From DATBGO01 sp963785765 (GTDB taxonomy: Bacteria; Actinomycetota; Actinomycetes; Streptosporangiales; Streptosporangiaceae): DNA of 64,000 bases. Below the pieces are notes generated by a model, which had not been told where the DNA came from, did no database searches, and saw only the letters and a list, made by a program, of their open reading frames with translations. Within the stretch, counting starts at the first letter, position 1. The number at the start of each line of letters is the position of its first letter. A program made the translations under genes and the position numbers. Positions 41,087-49,654 of this stretch are shown here, piece after piece. The stretch is from contig CAWAWM010000002.1 of the NCBI GenBank assembly GCA_963785765.1, positions 310,001-374,000 of the forward strand, read 5' to 3'.

Positions 41087-43324
41087 TTGACGCAGCAGGA
41101 GCAGGGTTCCCTTTCTTTTGCCGGGCTGCTGCGGCGGCTTCGGGGCGAGGCGAAGCTGACGCAGGAGGAATTGGCCGAGACGGCGGGCCTTTCCTTGCGG
41201 GCGGTCAGTGACCTGGAGCGCGGTATCCACCGCACCGCCCGCAAGGACACCGCGCTGCTGCTGGCCAGGGCGCTGGATATGACTGAGTCGGCGGCCGCGT
41301 TGTTCGTGGCGGCCGCCCGCGGGCGCATCCCGGCCGCGGACGCGCTGGCCGTCCTGCGAGGCTCCGGGCGGCGACCGACCGAGATGACGCCCCAGGTGTG
41401 GAACATCCCGGCCCGTAATCCGGCCTTCACCGGCCGCGACGACCTGCTGGCCGCGGTACATGCGAGGCTGCAGACCGGGCATCCGGCGGTCGTGCAGGCG
41501 CTGTACGGGATGGGCGGGGTGGGCAAAACCCAGCTGGCGGCCGAGTACGCGCACCGTTTCGCTTCAAGCTATGACCTGACCTGGTGGATCGACGCCGAGC
41601 ACGATGGGCTGATCGGGGACCAGGTCACAAGCCTCGGGCTGGTGCTCGGATGCGTTCCGGCCGGAGCCGGGACCGAGACGGTGCGGGCCGCCGTGCTGGC
41701 CGAGCTACGGCAGCGTGACCGATGGCTGCTGATCTTCGACAATGCGCAGGCGCCCGCGGATGTGGCGCCATGGCTGCCGGGGGGCGGCGGGCACGCGCTG
41801 ATCACGTCCCGCCAGCGTGGCTGGGATGAGGTCGCCACGCCGATCGAGGTCGACGTGCTCACCCGGGCCGAATCGATCGAGCTGCTGCGGCGCCGGGTTC
41901 CGCGGCTTACCGAGACCGACGCGAACAGGCTCGCCGCCGAGCTCGGCGACCTGCCGCTGGCCATCGCCCAAACCGCCGGGTTCATCGCCGACACCGGGAC
42001 ACTGGTGAGTCAGTACCTAGGCTTGCTGCAGACGCGGGCCGGGCAGCTGCTCGACCAGGGCGCGCCGGGCTCCTACCCGCGGTCGCTGGCGGCCGCCACC
42101 GCGTTGATAGCAGACCGGCTGACCGGCCACGACCCGGCCGCCGCGGAGCTGGCCAGCCTGTGCGCATTCCTGGCGCCCGAGCCGATTCCTGAGTACCTGT
42201 TCACCGGCGCCGCCGGCGAGCTGCCTGGCGAGCTAGCGGCGCGGGCTGCGGACCCGCTCGCCTGGCGGCAGACCCTGGCCAACGTGTCGAGACAGTCGCT
42301 GGCTCGCGTCGATCACCGCGGGCTGCAGATGCACCGGCTCACCCAAGCCATCCTCCGCGACCGGCTCACCCCGGCGCGCGCCGCCGCCACGCGCCGGTGC
42401 ACCGAGGCGATCCTGGCGGGCAGCGAGCCCGGCAACCCGCCGGATCCCGGCACCTGGGCCCAGTGGGCACAGCTGATGCCGCACGTACTTGCCGCCGACC
42501 TGGCCGCCACCGATAGCCCGGCATTGCGCGAGCTAGTTCGGCGCGCGTGCTGGTATCTGATCGAGCGTGGCGATGCCCGTACCGCGCGGGATCTCATGAG
42601 CAATCTGCGGCAGCAGTGGCGCGACCGGCTTGGTGCGGATCATCAGCACACGCTGATGGCCGCGCACTATCTCGCCTGGGCGCTCTGGGAACTGGGCCGC
42701 TACGCCGAATCTCGCGACCTGAACCGGGACACACTGGAGCGCCATCGCAGCGCCTTCGGTGAAGACCACCCCGACACCCTGAACTCCGCCCACAACCTGG
42801 CCATGGATCTGCGAATGCTGGGCGACGCGCGGGCGGCCCGCGACCTGGACCACGACACCCTGGGCCGCTATCGCCGCTCGCGGGGCCGGGATCACCTCAG
42901 CACACTGCGCTCCGCGAGCAACCTGGCCGCCGACCTGCGCGCGCTTGGCGAGGCGCGGGCCGCCCGCGACTTGGACCGGGACACGCTGGAGCGCCGCCGC
43001 CACGTCCTCGGCCACGATCACCCCGACACCCTGAACTCCGCCCACAACCTAGCCATGGATCTGCAAATGCTGGGCGACGCGCGGGCGGCCCGCGACCTGG
43101 ACCGGGACACGCTGGAGCGCCGCCGCCACGTCCTCGGCCACGATCACCCCGACACCCTCAAATCCGCGAGCAACCTGGCCGCCGACCTGCGCGCGCTTGG
43201 CGAGGCGCAGGCCGCCCGCGACCTGGACCAGGACACGCTGGAGCGCCGCCGCCACGTCCTCGGCCACGATCACCCCGACACCCTCAAATCCGCGCATGAC
43301 CTCGCCTCGACCTGCCCGCCCTAG
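41087..43324 (+). CDS. XRE-NB-ARC-TPR STAND protein
   Basis: This 745-aa protein (TTG start; the open frame extends 72 bp further up) has an XRE helix-turn-helix (LLRRLRGEAKLTQEELAETA), an NB-ARC NTPase with P-loop GMGGVGKTQLA, Walker B RWLLIFDNAQ, LITSR sensor and DLPLAIAQTAGFI, then a winged-helix region and a C-terminal array of five 42-residue TPRs plus a partial one. TPR units 3-5 are almost identical (DHPDTL-SA-NLA-DL), indicating recent duplication. Such STAND proteins switch on ligand binding, as regulators or immune sensors. It is divergent from two secreted-protein genes. Confidence 0.82.
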   Translation: MTQQEQGSLSFAGLLRRLRGEAKLTQEELAETAGLSLRAVSDLERGIHRTARKDTALLLARALDMTESAAALFVAAARGRIPAADALAVLRGSGRRPTEMTPQVWNIPARNPAFTGRDDLLAAVHARLQTGHPAVVQALYGMGGVGKTQLAAEYAHRFASSYDLTWWIDAEHDGLIGDQVTSLGLVLGCVPAGAGTETVRAAVLAELRQRDRWLLIFDNAQAPADVAPWLPGGGGHALITSRQRGWDEVATPIEVDVLTRAESIELLRRRVPRLTETDANRLAAELGDLPLAIAQTAGFIADTGTLVSQYLGLLQTRAGQLLDQGAPGSYPRSLAAATALIADRLTGHDPAAAELASLCAFLAPEPIPEYLFTGAAGELPGELAARAADPLAWRQTLANVSRQSLARVDHRGLQMHRLTQAILRDRLTPARAAATRRCTEAILAGSEPGNPPDPGTWAQWAQLMPHVLAADLAATDSPALRELVRRACWYLIERGDARTARDLMSNLRQQWRDRLGADHQHTLMAAHYLAWALWELGRYAESRDLNRDTLERHRSAFGEDHPDTLNSAHNLAMDLRMLGDARAARDLDHDTLGRYRRSRGRDHLSTLRSASNLAADLRALGEARAARDLDRDTLERRRHVLGHDHPDTLNSAHNLAMDLQMLGDARAARDLDRDTLERRRHVLGHDHPDTLKSASNLAADLRALGEAQAARDLDQDTLERRRHVLGHDHPDTLKSAHDLASTCPP
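42634..43318 (+). repeat. 126-bp tandem repeats in STAND gene
   Basis: TPR-coding units repeat every 126 bp. The segment CACGTCCTCGGCCACGATCA occurs unchanged at 43001, 43127 and 43253. Near-identity at silent positions means recent unit duplication or conversion. Confidence 0.85.
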
Positions 43325-43472
43325 GCCAGGCAGCTGATGGCCCGCCAGGCCGATGACAGGGTGGGGGGGACGTGGCTGCCCGCGCCGCCCGAGCAGCCGT
43401 CTGCCCCGCACGGCGTATTCCATCGGGGTCAGGCGCCGCTTTGCACGGGGTTTCGCTCGGGATTCCCGGGCA

Positions 43473-44705
43473 CTACCCCAGCTGGTCGCGGCGGCGGGTC
43501 AGGGAGGCGGTCTCGGCAGTGTTGCCCGCCAGCTCGATGGCTTTGTCATAGGCCGCGCGCGACTTCTGACTGCAGCCCAGCCGGCGCAGCAGGTCGGCGC
43601 GGGTCGCATGGTAGGCGTGATAGCCGGCCAGCTTGTGCTCGAGACGGTCGACGGCCGCCAGCGCCACTTCCGGGCCGTCAAGCTCCGCGACCGCGATGGC
43701 CCGGTTGAGGGCGATGATCGGCGAGGGGTCGAGCCGGACGAGCTGGTCATAGAGGGCGACGACCTGCGACCAGTCGGTGCCGCGCACGTCGCGGGCGGAG
43801 GTGTGCACGGCGCTGATCGCTGCGAGGATCTGGTAGCGACCCGGAGCCACCCGGGCGGCTAGGCGCTCGCGCACCAGCCGGTGACCCTCGGCGATCAGCG
43901 CGGCGTCCCAGGTCCCACGGTCCTGCTCGTCGAGGGTGACCAGTTCGCCGCTCGCCGAAACCCGGGCAGTGCGGCGGGCCTCGGTGAGGAGCATCAGCGC
44001 CAGCAGCCCCGCCACCTCACCGTCCTCCGGCATGAGGACCCGGATCAGGCGAGTGAGCCGGATCGCCTCCTCGGTCAGGTCGTGACGGACGGGATCGGTG
44101 TCGGGGCTGGTCGCCAGGTAGCCCTCGTTGAAGACGAGGAAGAGGACGGCGAGGACGCCGGAGACGCGTGCCGGAAGGTCCTCAGCGGACGGCACCCGAT
44201 AAGGGATGCGAGCCGCCTTGATCTTGGCCTTCGCGCGGGTGATCCGCTGCCCCACGGTGGTCTCCTGCACCAGGAAGGCACGGGCGATCTCGGGCATGGT
44301 CAGACCGCCGACCATGCGCAGCGTCAGCGCCACGCGGGTCTCCATCGCGAGCGCCGGGTGACAGCAGGTGAAGATCAGCCGGAGCCGCTCGTCGTCGATG
44401 GCGCCAAGAGGCTCGGGCGGCTTGTCGTCGTACAACAACTGAGCCTCCTTCTGCTTGTCGTCGCGCTTGTTCTCGCGCCGGATCCGGTCGATGGCCTTGC
44501 GGTTGGCGGTGGTGGTCAGCCAGGCGCCGGGGTTGGGGGGTACACCATTGGCCGGCCACCGCTGGACGGCGGCCGCGAACGCCTCGGCCGCTGCCTCCTC
44601 GGCGATGTCAAGGTCACCGAAACGCCTGGTCAGGGAGGCGACCACCCGGGCCCAGTCCTCGTGGTGGGCCTGGGTGATCGCCGCCCGGACGTCGATCTGG
44701 CTCAC
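43473..44705 (-). CDS. ECF sigma factor, ECF42-type (with DUF6596)
   Basis: This 410-aa sigma factor has sigma2 (VVASLTRRFGDLDIAEEAAAEAF, AWLTTTANRKAIDRIRRE) and sigma4 (VALTLRMVGGLTMPEIARAF, VGQRITRAKAKI) regions and a C-terminal TPR-like extension of about 200 residues with LVFNEGYLAT and ALNRAIAVAELDGPEVAL. That extension defines ECF42 proteins, which lack an anti-sigma factor. It overlaps the YCII/DGPF gene upstream by 4 bp, the usual genetic partner. Confidence 0.92.
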   Translation of the reverse strand: MSQIDVRAAITQAHHEDWARVVASLTRRFGDLDIAEEAAAEAFAAAVQRWPANGVPPNPGAWLTTTANRKAIDRIRRENKRDDKQKEAQLLYDDKPPEPLGAIDDERLRLIFTCCHPALAMETRVALTLRMVGGLTMPEIARAFLVQETTVGQRITRAKAKIKAARIPYRVPSAEDLPARVSGVLAVLFLVFNEGYLATSPDTDPVRHDLTEEAIRLTRLIRVLMPEDGEVAGLLALMLLTEARRTARVSASGELVTLDEQDRGTWDAALIAEGHRLVRERLAARVAPGRYQILAAISAVHTSARDVRGTDWSQVVALYDQLVRLDPSPIIALNRAIAVAELDGPEVALAAVDRLEHKLAGYHAYHATRADLLRRLGCSQKSRAAYDKAIELAGNTAETASLTRRRDQLG

Positions 44706-45034
44706 TCGCCCAGGAACGGCCGCACCTCGATCTTCCGGTTGCAGGCCTTCGACCCCTCGGCGGCGAGCTTGAGCGCCACGTCGAGGTCGGCAGCCTCCAT
44801 GATCCAGAAGCCGGCGAGGTACTCCTTCGACTCCACGAAGGGCCCGTCGGTGAGTATCGCCTCCTCGCCCCGGTTGTCGATGACGGTGGCCGAGCTGGGT
44901 GAGCCGAGGCCACCGGCGAAGACCCAGTGACCCTCCGCCTGTAGCCGGTCGTTGAACACGTCGATGGCAGCCTCCTCCTCAGGGGTGGCGCGGCCTGCCG
45001 TGTCGTCGATCACGGAAACCAGGTACTGCATCAC
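44702..45034 (-). CDS. YCII/DGPF-domain protein
   Basis: This 110-aa protein has a YCII fold and the signature ILTDGPFVESKEYLAGFWIME (DGPF motif, residues about 61-64). DGPF proteins are the usual targets and partners of ECF42 sigma factors. GTG start after AGGAG; an ATG follows directly. Forms an operon with the sigma gene. The 370-bp gap upstream (45035-45403) shows nothing I can support. Confidence 0.9.
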   Translation of the reverse strand: MMQYLVSVIDDTAGRATPEEEAAIDVFNDRLQAEGHWVFAGGLGSPSSATVIDNRGEEAILTDGPFVESKEYLAGFWIMEAADLDVALKLAAEGSKACNRKIEVRPFLGE

Positions 45035-45403
45035 GGATCATCTCCTGTGGTTCCGGGCCGCCCCGGACGGGCCGCCGCTCACCCCTGCTACGAACACCTC
45101 GGCCCCGATCCGACACCGCCGCCCCGATTTCTTTCAAGGACTTTCTGGCCTGCCAGTTGTGACCGAGCCGACAGCGAGACGGTTTCGGCGCGGCTGCGCC
45201 ACCTCGGCGATCTTGCGTTGCTCGCCATCCCGCTCGTCTTAGTCCTAGTCTCCTTGCCAGCGTTCAGGCGCGTTCAGTAGCACCGCGCTGGGCCCGGCCA
45301 ACTACCTGCCAGTCGCTGGGCGACGGCGCGGCCCGCACGGCTAGCCTGATCACAGACCGCCTGTGATCCGGTCACCGGCTCGCCGCGATAGAGAGGACCC
45401 GCG

Positions 45404-45772
45404 ATGCCTGCATCGGTCGGCTACCTGGTGATCGACACGACCGACCCGCAGCAGCTGGCGCCGTTCTGGTGCGGGCTGCTGGGCGTGCAAGTCGAAGAGT
45501 CGATCGGTAACGGCCAGTTCATCGTGCTGTCCAAGACAGCAGATGGTCTTACCGTCGGCTTCCAGCAGGTGCCCGAGGCCAAGTCCGGCAAGAACCGGCT
45601 GCATCTCGACCTGGTCGTCGAGGATCTCGATGCTTCCACTACCGAGATCGACGGCCTCGGCGGCCGCTGGCTCGAGTCCGGCGACACGCATGAACTGGAG
45701 GGCTTCCGCTGGCGCTGCATCGCCGACCCGCACGGCAACGAGTTCGACTTCGACACCTTGCCCTCGGCCTGA
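45404..45772 (+). CDS. VOC-family protein
   Basis: This 122-aa glyoxalase-like protein reads GYLVIDTTDPQQLAPFWCGLLG, then LHLDLVVEDLDASTTEIDGLGG and FRWRCIADPHGNEFDF. It follows the glyoxalase_6 pattern common in actinomycetes. ATG follows AGAGAGGA. Monocistronic; substrate unknown. Confidence 0.85.
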   Translation: MPASVGYLVIDTTDPQQLAPFWCGLLGVQVEESIGNGQFIVLSKTADGLTVGFQQVPEAKSGKNRLHLDLVVEDLDASTTEIDGLGGRWLESGDTHELEGFRWRCIADPHGNEFDFDTLPSA

Positions 45773-46117
45773 CGTTCCTTCAAAAGCCGCAGGGCTTACC
45801 CGGCCACCACCCCGAGTTTGCCGGATAGCAGCTCGCTACGACTGATTAGGACGCTTGTGCGGCGCTTGCAACGTACGCGTCCGTGATGCGGTTAGCCGTG
45901 GCCGTGCCGGCCCATGAGCCAGGGCCGGACGCGGCGGATCAGGTCATCGCCGCCGAATTCGGCCAGCTGCCCGGCAGCGAGCCCGCTCGCAGGGCGAGGT
46001 TCACCTGCAACGGGCGGTGTGCCGCCGGACGGGACCGGCGAAGGTGCAGCGTAGACGCGTGCCAGGCCGGTCCAGCCAGCATGGCGGGCCTGCGGTGCGC
46101 CCGGATGGGGAGCTGTC

Positions 46118-47191
46118 ATGCGCAAAACCGCGGTCGCCAGCGGCATCATCGGGGTCGTTCTCGTTGTCGCCGCGTTCCTGCTCGCGTTCTGGATCACGCC
46201 CGCATACGTCGCCCGCCTGCAGAGCAATTCCAATACGGTGCGGAACTACGACGGGCAGATCCGCACTCTGGTGAACCCGGTGGCGCTGCGCCAGGGGAAC
46301 TTCGCAGGGGCGATCAAGGTCGGGCTTCCCGAGACATTGCGCCGCCAGGTCAAGGTCCTGCAGACGTCGGGCAATACCGCCCTGGTGCAGGACGCTACGA
46401 CCGTCACCGCCGCCGGGCGCCCGGTCGGCGGGCTAACCTCGAAGTACGCGATTGACCGGACGAGCTTCCAGGCGACCTCCAGCCACCCGAGCAGCTGGAG
46501 CGTCACCGATGCCAAGGGGCAGACATTCAACTGGCCCATTGGGGCCAAACAGCAGAATTACACCGGATGGGTGCCCTACACCCTGACGACCACCCCGTTG
46601 AAGTACTCGGGGCAGGCGCAGCGCAACGGCATCAACACCTACGTCTACCAGGCCACCGTGCCGGCCACGCCGGTCAAGAACACCCAGGTGCTTGCGGGCC
46701 TGCCAAAGTCAGTGCCGGTGAGCTTGCTCCAGAGCGCCGCCAAGGCGGGCCTGGTACCGGGAACCATGCTCGCCGGCCTGGCCAAGGCGTTCCCGGGCGT
46801 GTCCTCCGTCCCGCTGGGCTACGTGTACCAGGCCACTAGCACCTACTGGGTCGCGCCCGCGACCGGGATCGTGGTGGACGCGAGCACCAATGAGAAGGAG
46901 ATCGCTGGCGTCGCCCTGCCGACCGGGACAATTGTCCCGGTGCTTCCGGTGCTGTCGGACAGCTACAAATACAGCTCCTCCAGCGTGCAGGGGGCGGTGA
47001 CCGACGCCAACAACGGCAGCAGCACTATCAGCCTGTTCGGCACGATATTGCCGATCGTGGCCGGGGTCCTCGGGTTCGTGCTGGTCGTGCTGGCCGTCGT
47101 CCTGTGGATGCGCAGTCGCAGGCCCGGCGTAGGCAGCCGCGAGGATCTGGGCAGCGGGCCAGACCTGGACCCTGTCCACAGCCGTCCCTGA
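46118..47191 (+). CDS. DUF3068 membrane protein
   Basis: This 357-aa protein has an N-terminal membrane helix (VASGIIGVVLVVAAFLLAFW), a large external beta-rich domain and a C-terminal membrane helix (IVAGVLGFVLVVLAVVLWM) with a short basic tail. The pattern with FNWPIGAKQQNYTGW and GYVYQATSTYWVAPATGIVVDA is DUF3068 (PorA-like in databases), an actinobacterial envelope family of unknown role. The gap 45773-46117 upstream shows no supported gene. Confidence 0.83.
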   Translation: MRKTAVASGIIGVVLVVAAFLLAFWITPAYVARLQSNSNTVRNYDGQIRTLVNPVALRQGNFAGAIKVGLPETLRRQVKVLQTSGNTALVQDATTVTAAGRPVGGLTSKYAIDRTSFQATSSHPSSWSVTDAKGQTFNWPIGAKQQNYTGWVPYTLTTTPLKYSGQAQRNGINTYVYQATVPATPVKNTQVLAGLPKSVPVSLLQSAAKAGLVPGTMLAGLAKAFPGVSSVPLGYVYQATSTYWVAPATGIVVDASTNEKEIAGVALPTGTIVPVLPVLSDSYKYSSSSVQGAVTDANNGSSTISLFGTILPIVAGVLGFVLVVLAVVLWMRSRRPGVGSREDLGSGPDLDPVHSRP

Positions 47192-47278
47192 CCAGGATCG
47201 GGCCGATGGCCCGCGCGCCGGTCGGTCTGGAGAGCCAGTCCGGTGCGCCGTGTCGTCCCTAAGGGGCGGCGCCGTGTC

Positions 47279-47324
47279 AATGGGCGCATCGGTTCGGCGG
47301 ATCCGCCGGACCGATGCGCCCATT
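47279..47324. terminator. 46-bp near-perfect palindrome
   Basis: The half AATGGGCGCATCGGTTCGG and its partner CCGGACCGATGCGCCCATT frame a centre of CGGATCCG. All pairs match except one. It lies between convergent DUF3068 and VapC genes, so it is probably a bidirectional terminator; the length is striking. Confidence 0.75.
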
Positions 47325-47353
47325 CACCTGGCCTCGCAACCGGGGTTCTCCGG

Positions 47354-47719
47354 TCAGCGGATCTGCCGGATAGTTTCGCTGCCTCCCCAGCTAGCGTCCG
47401 CCGTCCATACCACCGCGTCCAGGCGTCGGCCGAGCGCCAGGCATAGCCGGTCGGCTAGTGATAGGCCGCTGCCCGGCGTCCAGGTGACTGCCGCTTGCTC
47501 GGCGTCCTCGACACTGACCGGCTCGAGGTGAAGGTCGTAACTGGCGAGCAGCGCGCGCGCAAGGCTCCAGTCGCGACCATGCGCCCTGACCCTCTGGGCA
47601 ACCTCGGACCAGTTGGCCGTACCGCACGTTCCGCCGGTGCCCAGACCCGCCTCGACGGCCGCCGAGCCGTCTTCTCCCTGCAGGAACGCGAGCAGCGCCG
47701 AGGCGTCGAATACGTTCAC
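47354..47719 (-). CDS. PIN-domain toxin (VapC-like)
   Basis: This 121-aa PIN nuclease has the first acidic residue in NVFDASALLAFLQGE, a mid Glu in NWSEVAQR, and Asp residues in LSLADRLCLALG and VVWTADASW. These four positions build the metal site that cleaves RNA. The ATG overlaps the antitoxin gene stop by 4 bp. Confidence 0.88.
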   Translation of the reverse strand: MNVFDASALLAFLQGEDGSAAVEAGLGTGGTCGTANWSEVAQRVRAHGRDWSLARALLASYDLHLEPVSVEDAEQAAVTWTPGSGLSLADRLCLALGRRLDAVVWTADASWGGSETIRQIR

Positions 47720-47961
47720 GCCGCGTCTTCCGCGGCCGCCTGGCGCCGCCGGTCGGCAAGCAGTTCCGCAACGAGGTCGAGCCCGGCAAGCTCATCGCGG
47801 ACCAGGGACTTGAGCTGCTCACGGCTAACCAGGAGCACGCCACCTGGAGTGGCAATAAGCACGACCGCAGCACCCTCGCGCAGCCCGGTCTGGGCACGAA
47901 GCTCGGCAGGAATGACCAGACGCCCTCGGTCGCCCATCCTCACTTGGTATGTCCCATTCAT
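47716..47961 (-). CDS. AbrB-type antitoxin (VapB-like)
   Basis: This 81-aa protein has a SpoVT/AbrB swapped-hairpin domain at the N-terminus (MGDRGRLVIPAELRAQTGLREG) and a helical C-terminus that would wrap the toxin. Likely represses its own promoter and neutralises the VapC-like protein. Confidence 0.88.
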   Translation of the reverse strand: MNGTYQVRMGDRGRLVIPAELRAQTGLREGAAVVLIATPGGVLLVSREQLKSLVRDELAGLDLVAELLADRRRQAAAEDAA

Positions 47962-48244
47962 ATGAAGACTGTACCACTAGGTGACGGCGTGTGGGATGTC
48001 GGAGCAGGCTGCCCGTGTCCGGGCCTGGCCGTGACCAGCACGGGACTGGCCGGGCATCCGCTGGGTTAGCGGGCGCCCGGACGAGGGCCTGCTACCTAAC
48101 GGCGTGGCGGGACAGCAGCCCGGGCGCGGTTCGTCGGTGCGGAGCGCCGAGTCGCCAGCAAATTGATGTCGAGCCGTCGCGGCTGACTCCGACAACCTGA
48201 TGACAGGCACCGCAGTGCGATGCAACCAGGAGGAGGCAGCAGCC

Positions 48245-48724
48245 ATGTCAGCAGAGCTTTCCTTGGCATCGGGACGGGTTGGCCACATCGGCGCGCCGGA
48301 TGCGCTGCGCGCCCTGGACGTGTTCATCGGAAGATGGATCACCCAGGGAGCGACCGAGGCAGCCCCGGGCGAGGCGCCCTTGCCGATCGTGTGCAGCGAC
48401 GTCTATGAATGGGCCGCGGGCGGCCGTTTCGTTCTGCACACGGCCCATGGCCTCATCGGTAGCGTGCCCGTCGGAGCCGTCGAGATGATCGGCTATGACC
48501 CGGCCAGCCAGGCGTACCGGTCCCAGCTGTTCGACAGCCTGGGCAACGTCAGCACCCACGAACTGGTTCTCGGCGAGGACGGCTGCGTCTGGACGGGAGC
48601 CACGACCCGTTGCACGGCGACGTTCTCCGAGGGCGGCACCGTGCAGACGGCCCGTCACGAACGTAGCGAGGACGGTGTCCGCTTTGAGCCGTCGATGCTG
48701 GTCACCCTGCGCAAGATCGAGTAG
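48245..48724 (+). CDS. DUF1579-like lipocalin-type protein
   Basis: This 159-aa protein has the DUF1579 pattern: LDVFIGRWITQGAT, IVCSDVYEWAAGGRFVLHT, VEMIGYDPASQAYRSQLFDSLGN and SMLVTLRKI. Such proteins are small beta-barrels of unknown function. ATG 48245 follows AGGAGGAGG; a longer start at 48200 lacks a good site. Upstream of the epoxide-hydrolase-like gene by 60 bp. The gap 47962-48244 shows no other gene. Confidence 0.78.
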   Translation: MSAELSLASGRVGHIGAPDALRALDVFIGRWITQGATEAAPGEAPLPIVCSDVYEWAAGGRFVLHTAHGLIGSVPVGAVEMIGYDPASQAYRSQLFDSLGNVSTHELVLGEDGCVWTGATTRCTATFSEGGTVQTARHERSEDGVRFEPSMLVTLRKIE

Positions 48725-48784
48725 GCCCGGGCCTTGGACGCGGCAGCGGGGTGAGCCGCGGCTGGTAACGGGAAGTACGCTGCC

Positions 48785-49654
48785 ATGACTTCTCCTGGAG
48801 ATACTGAATTCCGGCACGCGCAGCTCCGCACCGAGGGCTCATCGCTGCACGTTGTCGAGGCTGGCGATCCGGCGGCAGCACCCGTCGTGTTCCTGCACGG
48901 CTGGCCGCAATCGTGGCGCTCATGGCGGGCCGTCATGGAGCTGGCCGCGCAGCAGGTGCGCGCTGTCGCGATCGACCTGCCGGGTATCGGAGAATCCGCC
49001 GGCGGGCCGGCGGACGGATCAAAGCGACGGCTGGCGGACACGGTGCACCAGGTCATCGCCGGTCTTGGCCTGCGCGGCGCCACGCTCGTCGGTCATGACG
49101 TCGGCGGCATGATCACCTACGCCTACCTGACCAATCACGATGATCTGGCCCGCGCAGTGATCATGGATGTCGTTGTGCCTGGGCTGGGCCCCTGGGAACA
49201 GGTCATCCGCAACCCCTACCTCTGGCACTTCGCCTTCCACTCGATTCCCGCCCTTCCCGAACGGCTCGTCCAGGGACACCAGGCGGAGTACTTCGGCTAC
49301 TTCTACGACGTGCTCTCCCCGGACCCCGCGAGAATCACCGCGGCGGCGCGGGCGGCGTATGTAACGGCGTATGCAAGCGAGTCCGCCCTGACGGCGGGAT
49401 TCAGCTGGTACCGCGCGTTCCGGCAGGATGCGATCGACAACCAGCAGCCCGGCCGCCAGCGGCAGGTCAGCGCACCGCTGCTCTATCTGCGCGGCGAGCA
49501 CGAGGGCGGAGACATCAACGCCTATATCGCAGGCTTCAGGGACGCCGGGCTCACCCTCGTCAGCCAGGATGTGGTACCCGGCGCGGGCCACTTCGCGCCC
49601 GAGGAGCAGCCCGCCGAGACCTGGCGCCTGATCGGGGGTTTCCTCGGGCCCTAG
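48785..49654 (+). CDS. Alpha/beta hydrolase, epoxide hydrolase-like
   Basis: This 289-aa protein has HGWPQSWRSWRAVM, the oxyanion HG-P motif of epoxide hydrolases, and the nucleophile elbow GHDVGG with Asp instead of Ser. That Asp nucleophile marks epoxide hydrolases or haloalkane dehalogenases. The catalytic His is in PGAGHFAPEEQP. A cap domain covers residues about 130-215. No signal peptide. Confidence 0.85.
   Translation: MTSPGDTEFRHAQLRTEGSSLHVVEAGDPAAAPVVFLHGWPQSWRSWRAVMELAAQQVRAVAIDLPGIGESAGGPADGSKRRLADTVHQVIAGLGLRGATLVGHDVGGMITYAYLTNHDDLARAVIMDVVVPGLGPWEQVIRNPYLWHFAFHSIPALPERLVQGHQAEYFGYFYDVLSPDPARITAAARAAYVTAYASESALTAGFSWYRAFRQDAIDNQQPGRQRQVSAPLLYLRGEHEGGDINAYIAGFRDAGLTLVSQDVVPGAGHFAPEEQPAETWRLIGGFLGP

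Noticed and set aside
42634..43318. CRISPR-like array
   Set aside because: The 126-bp periodic units are in-frame TPR codons without unique spacers.
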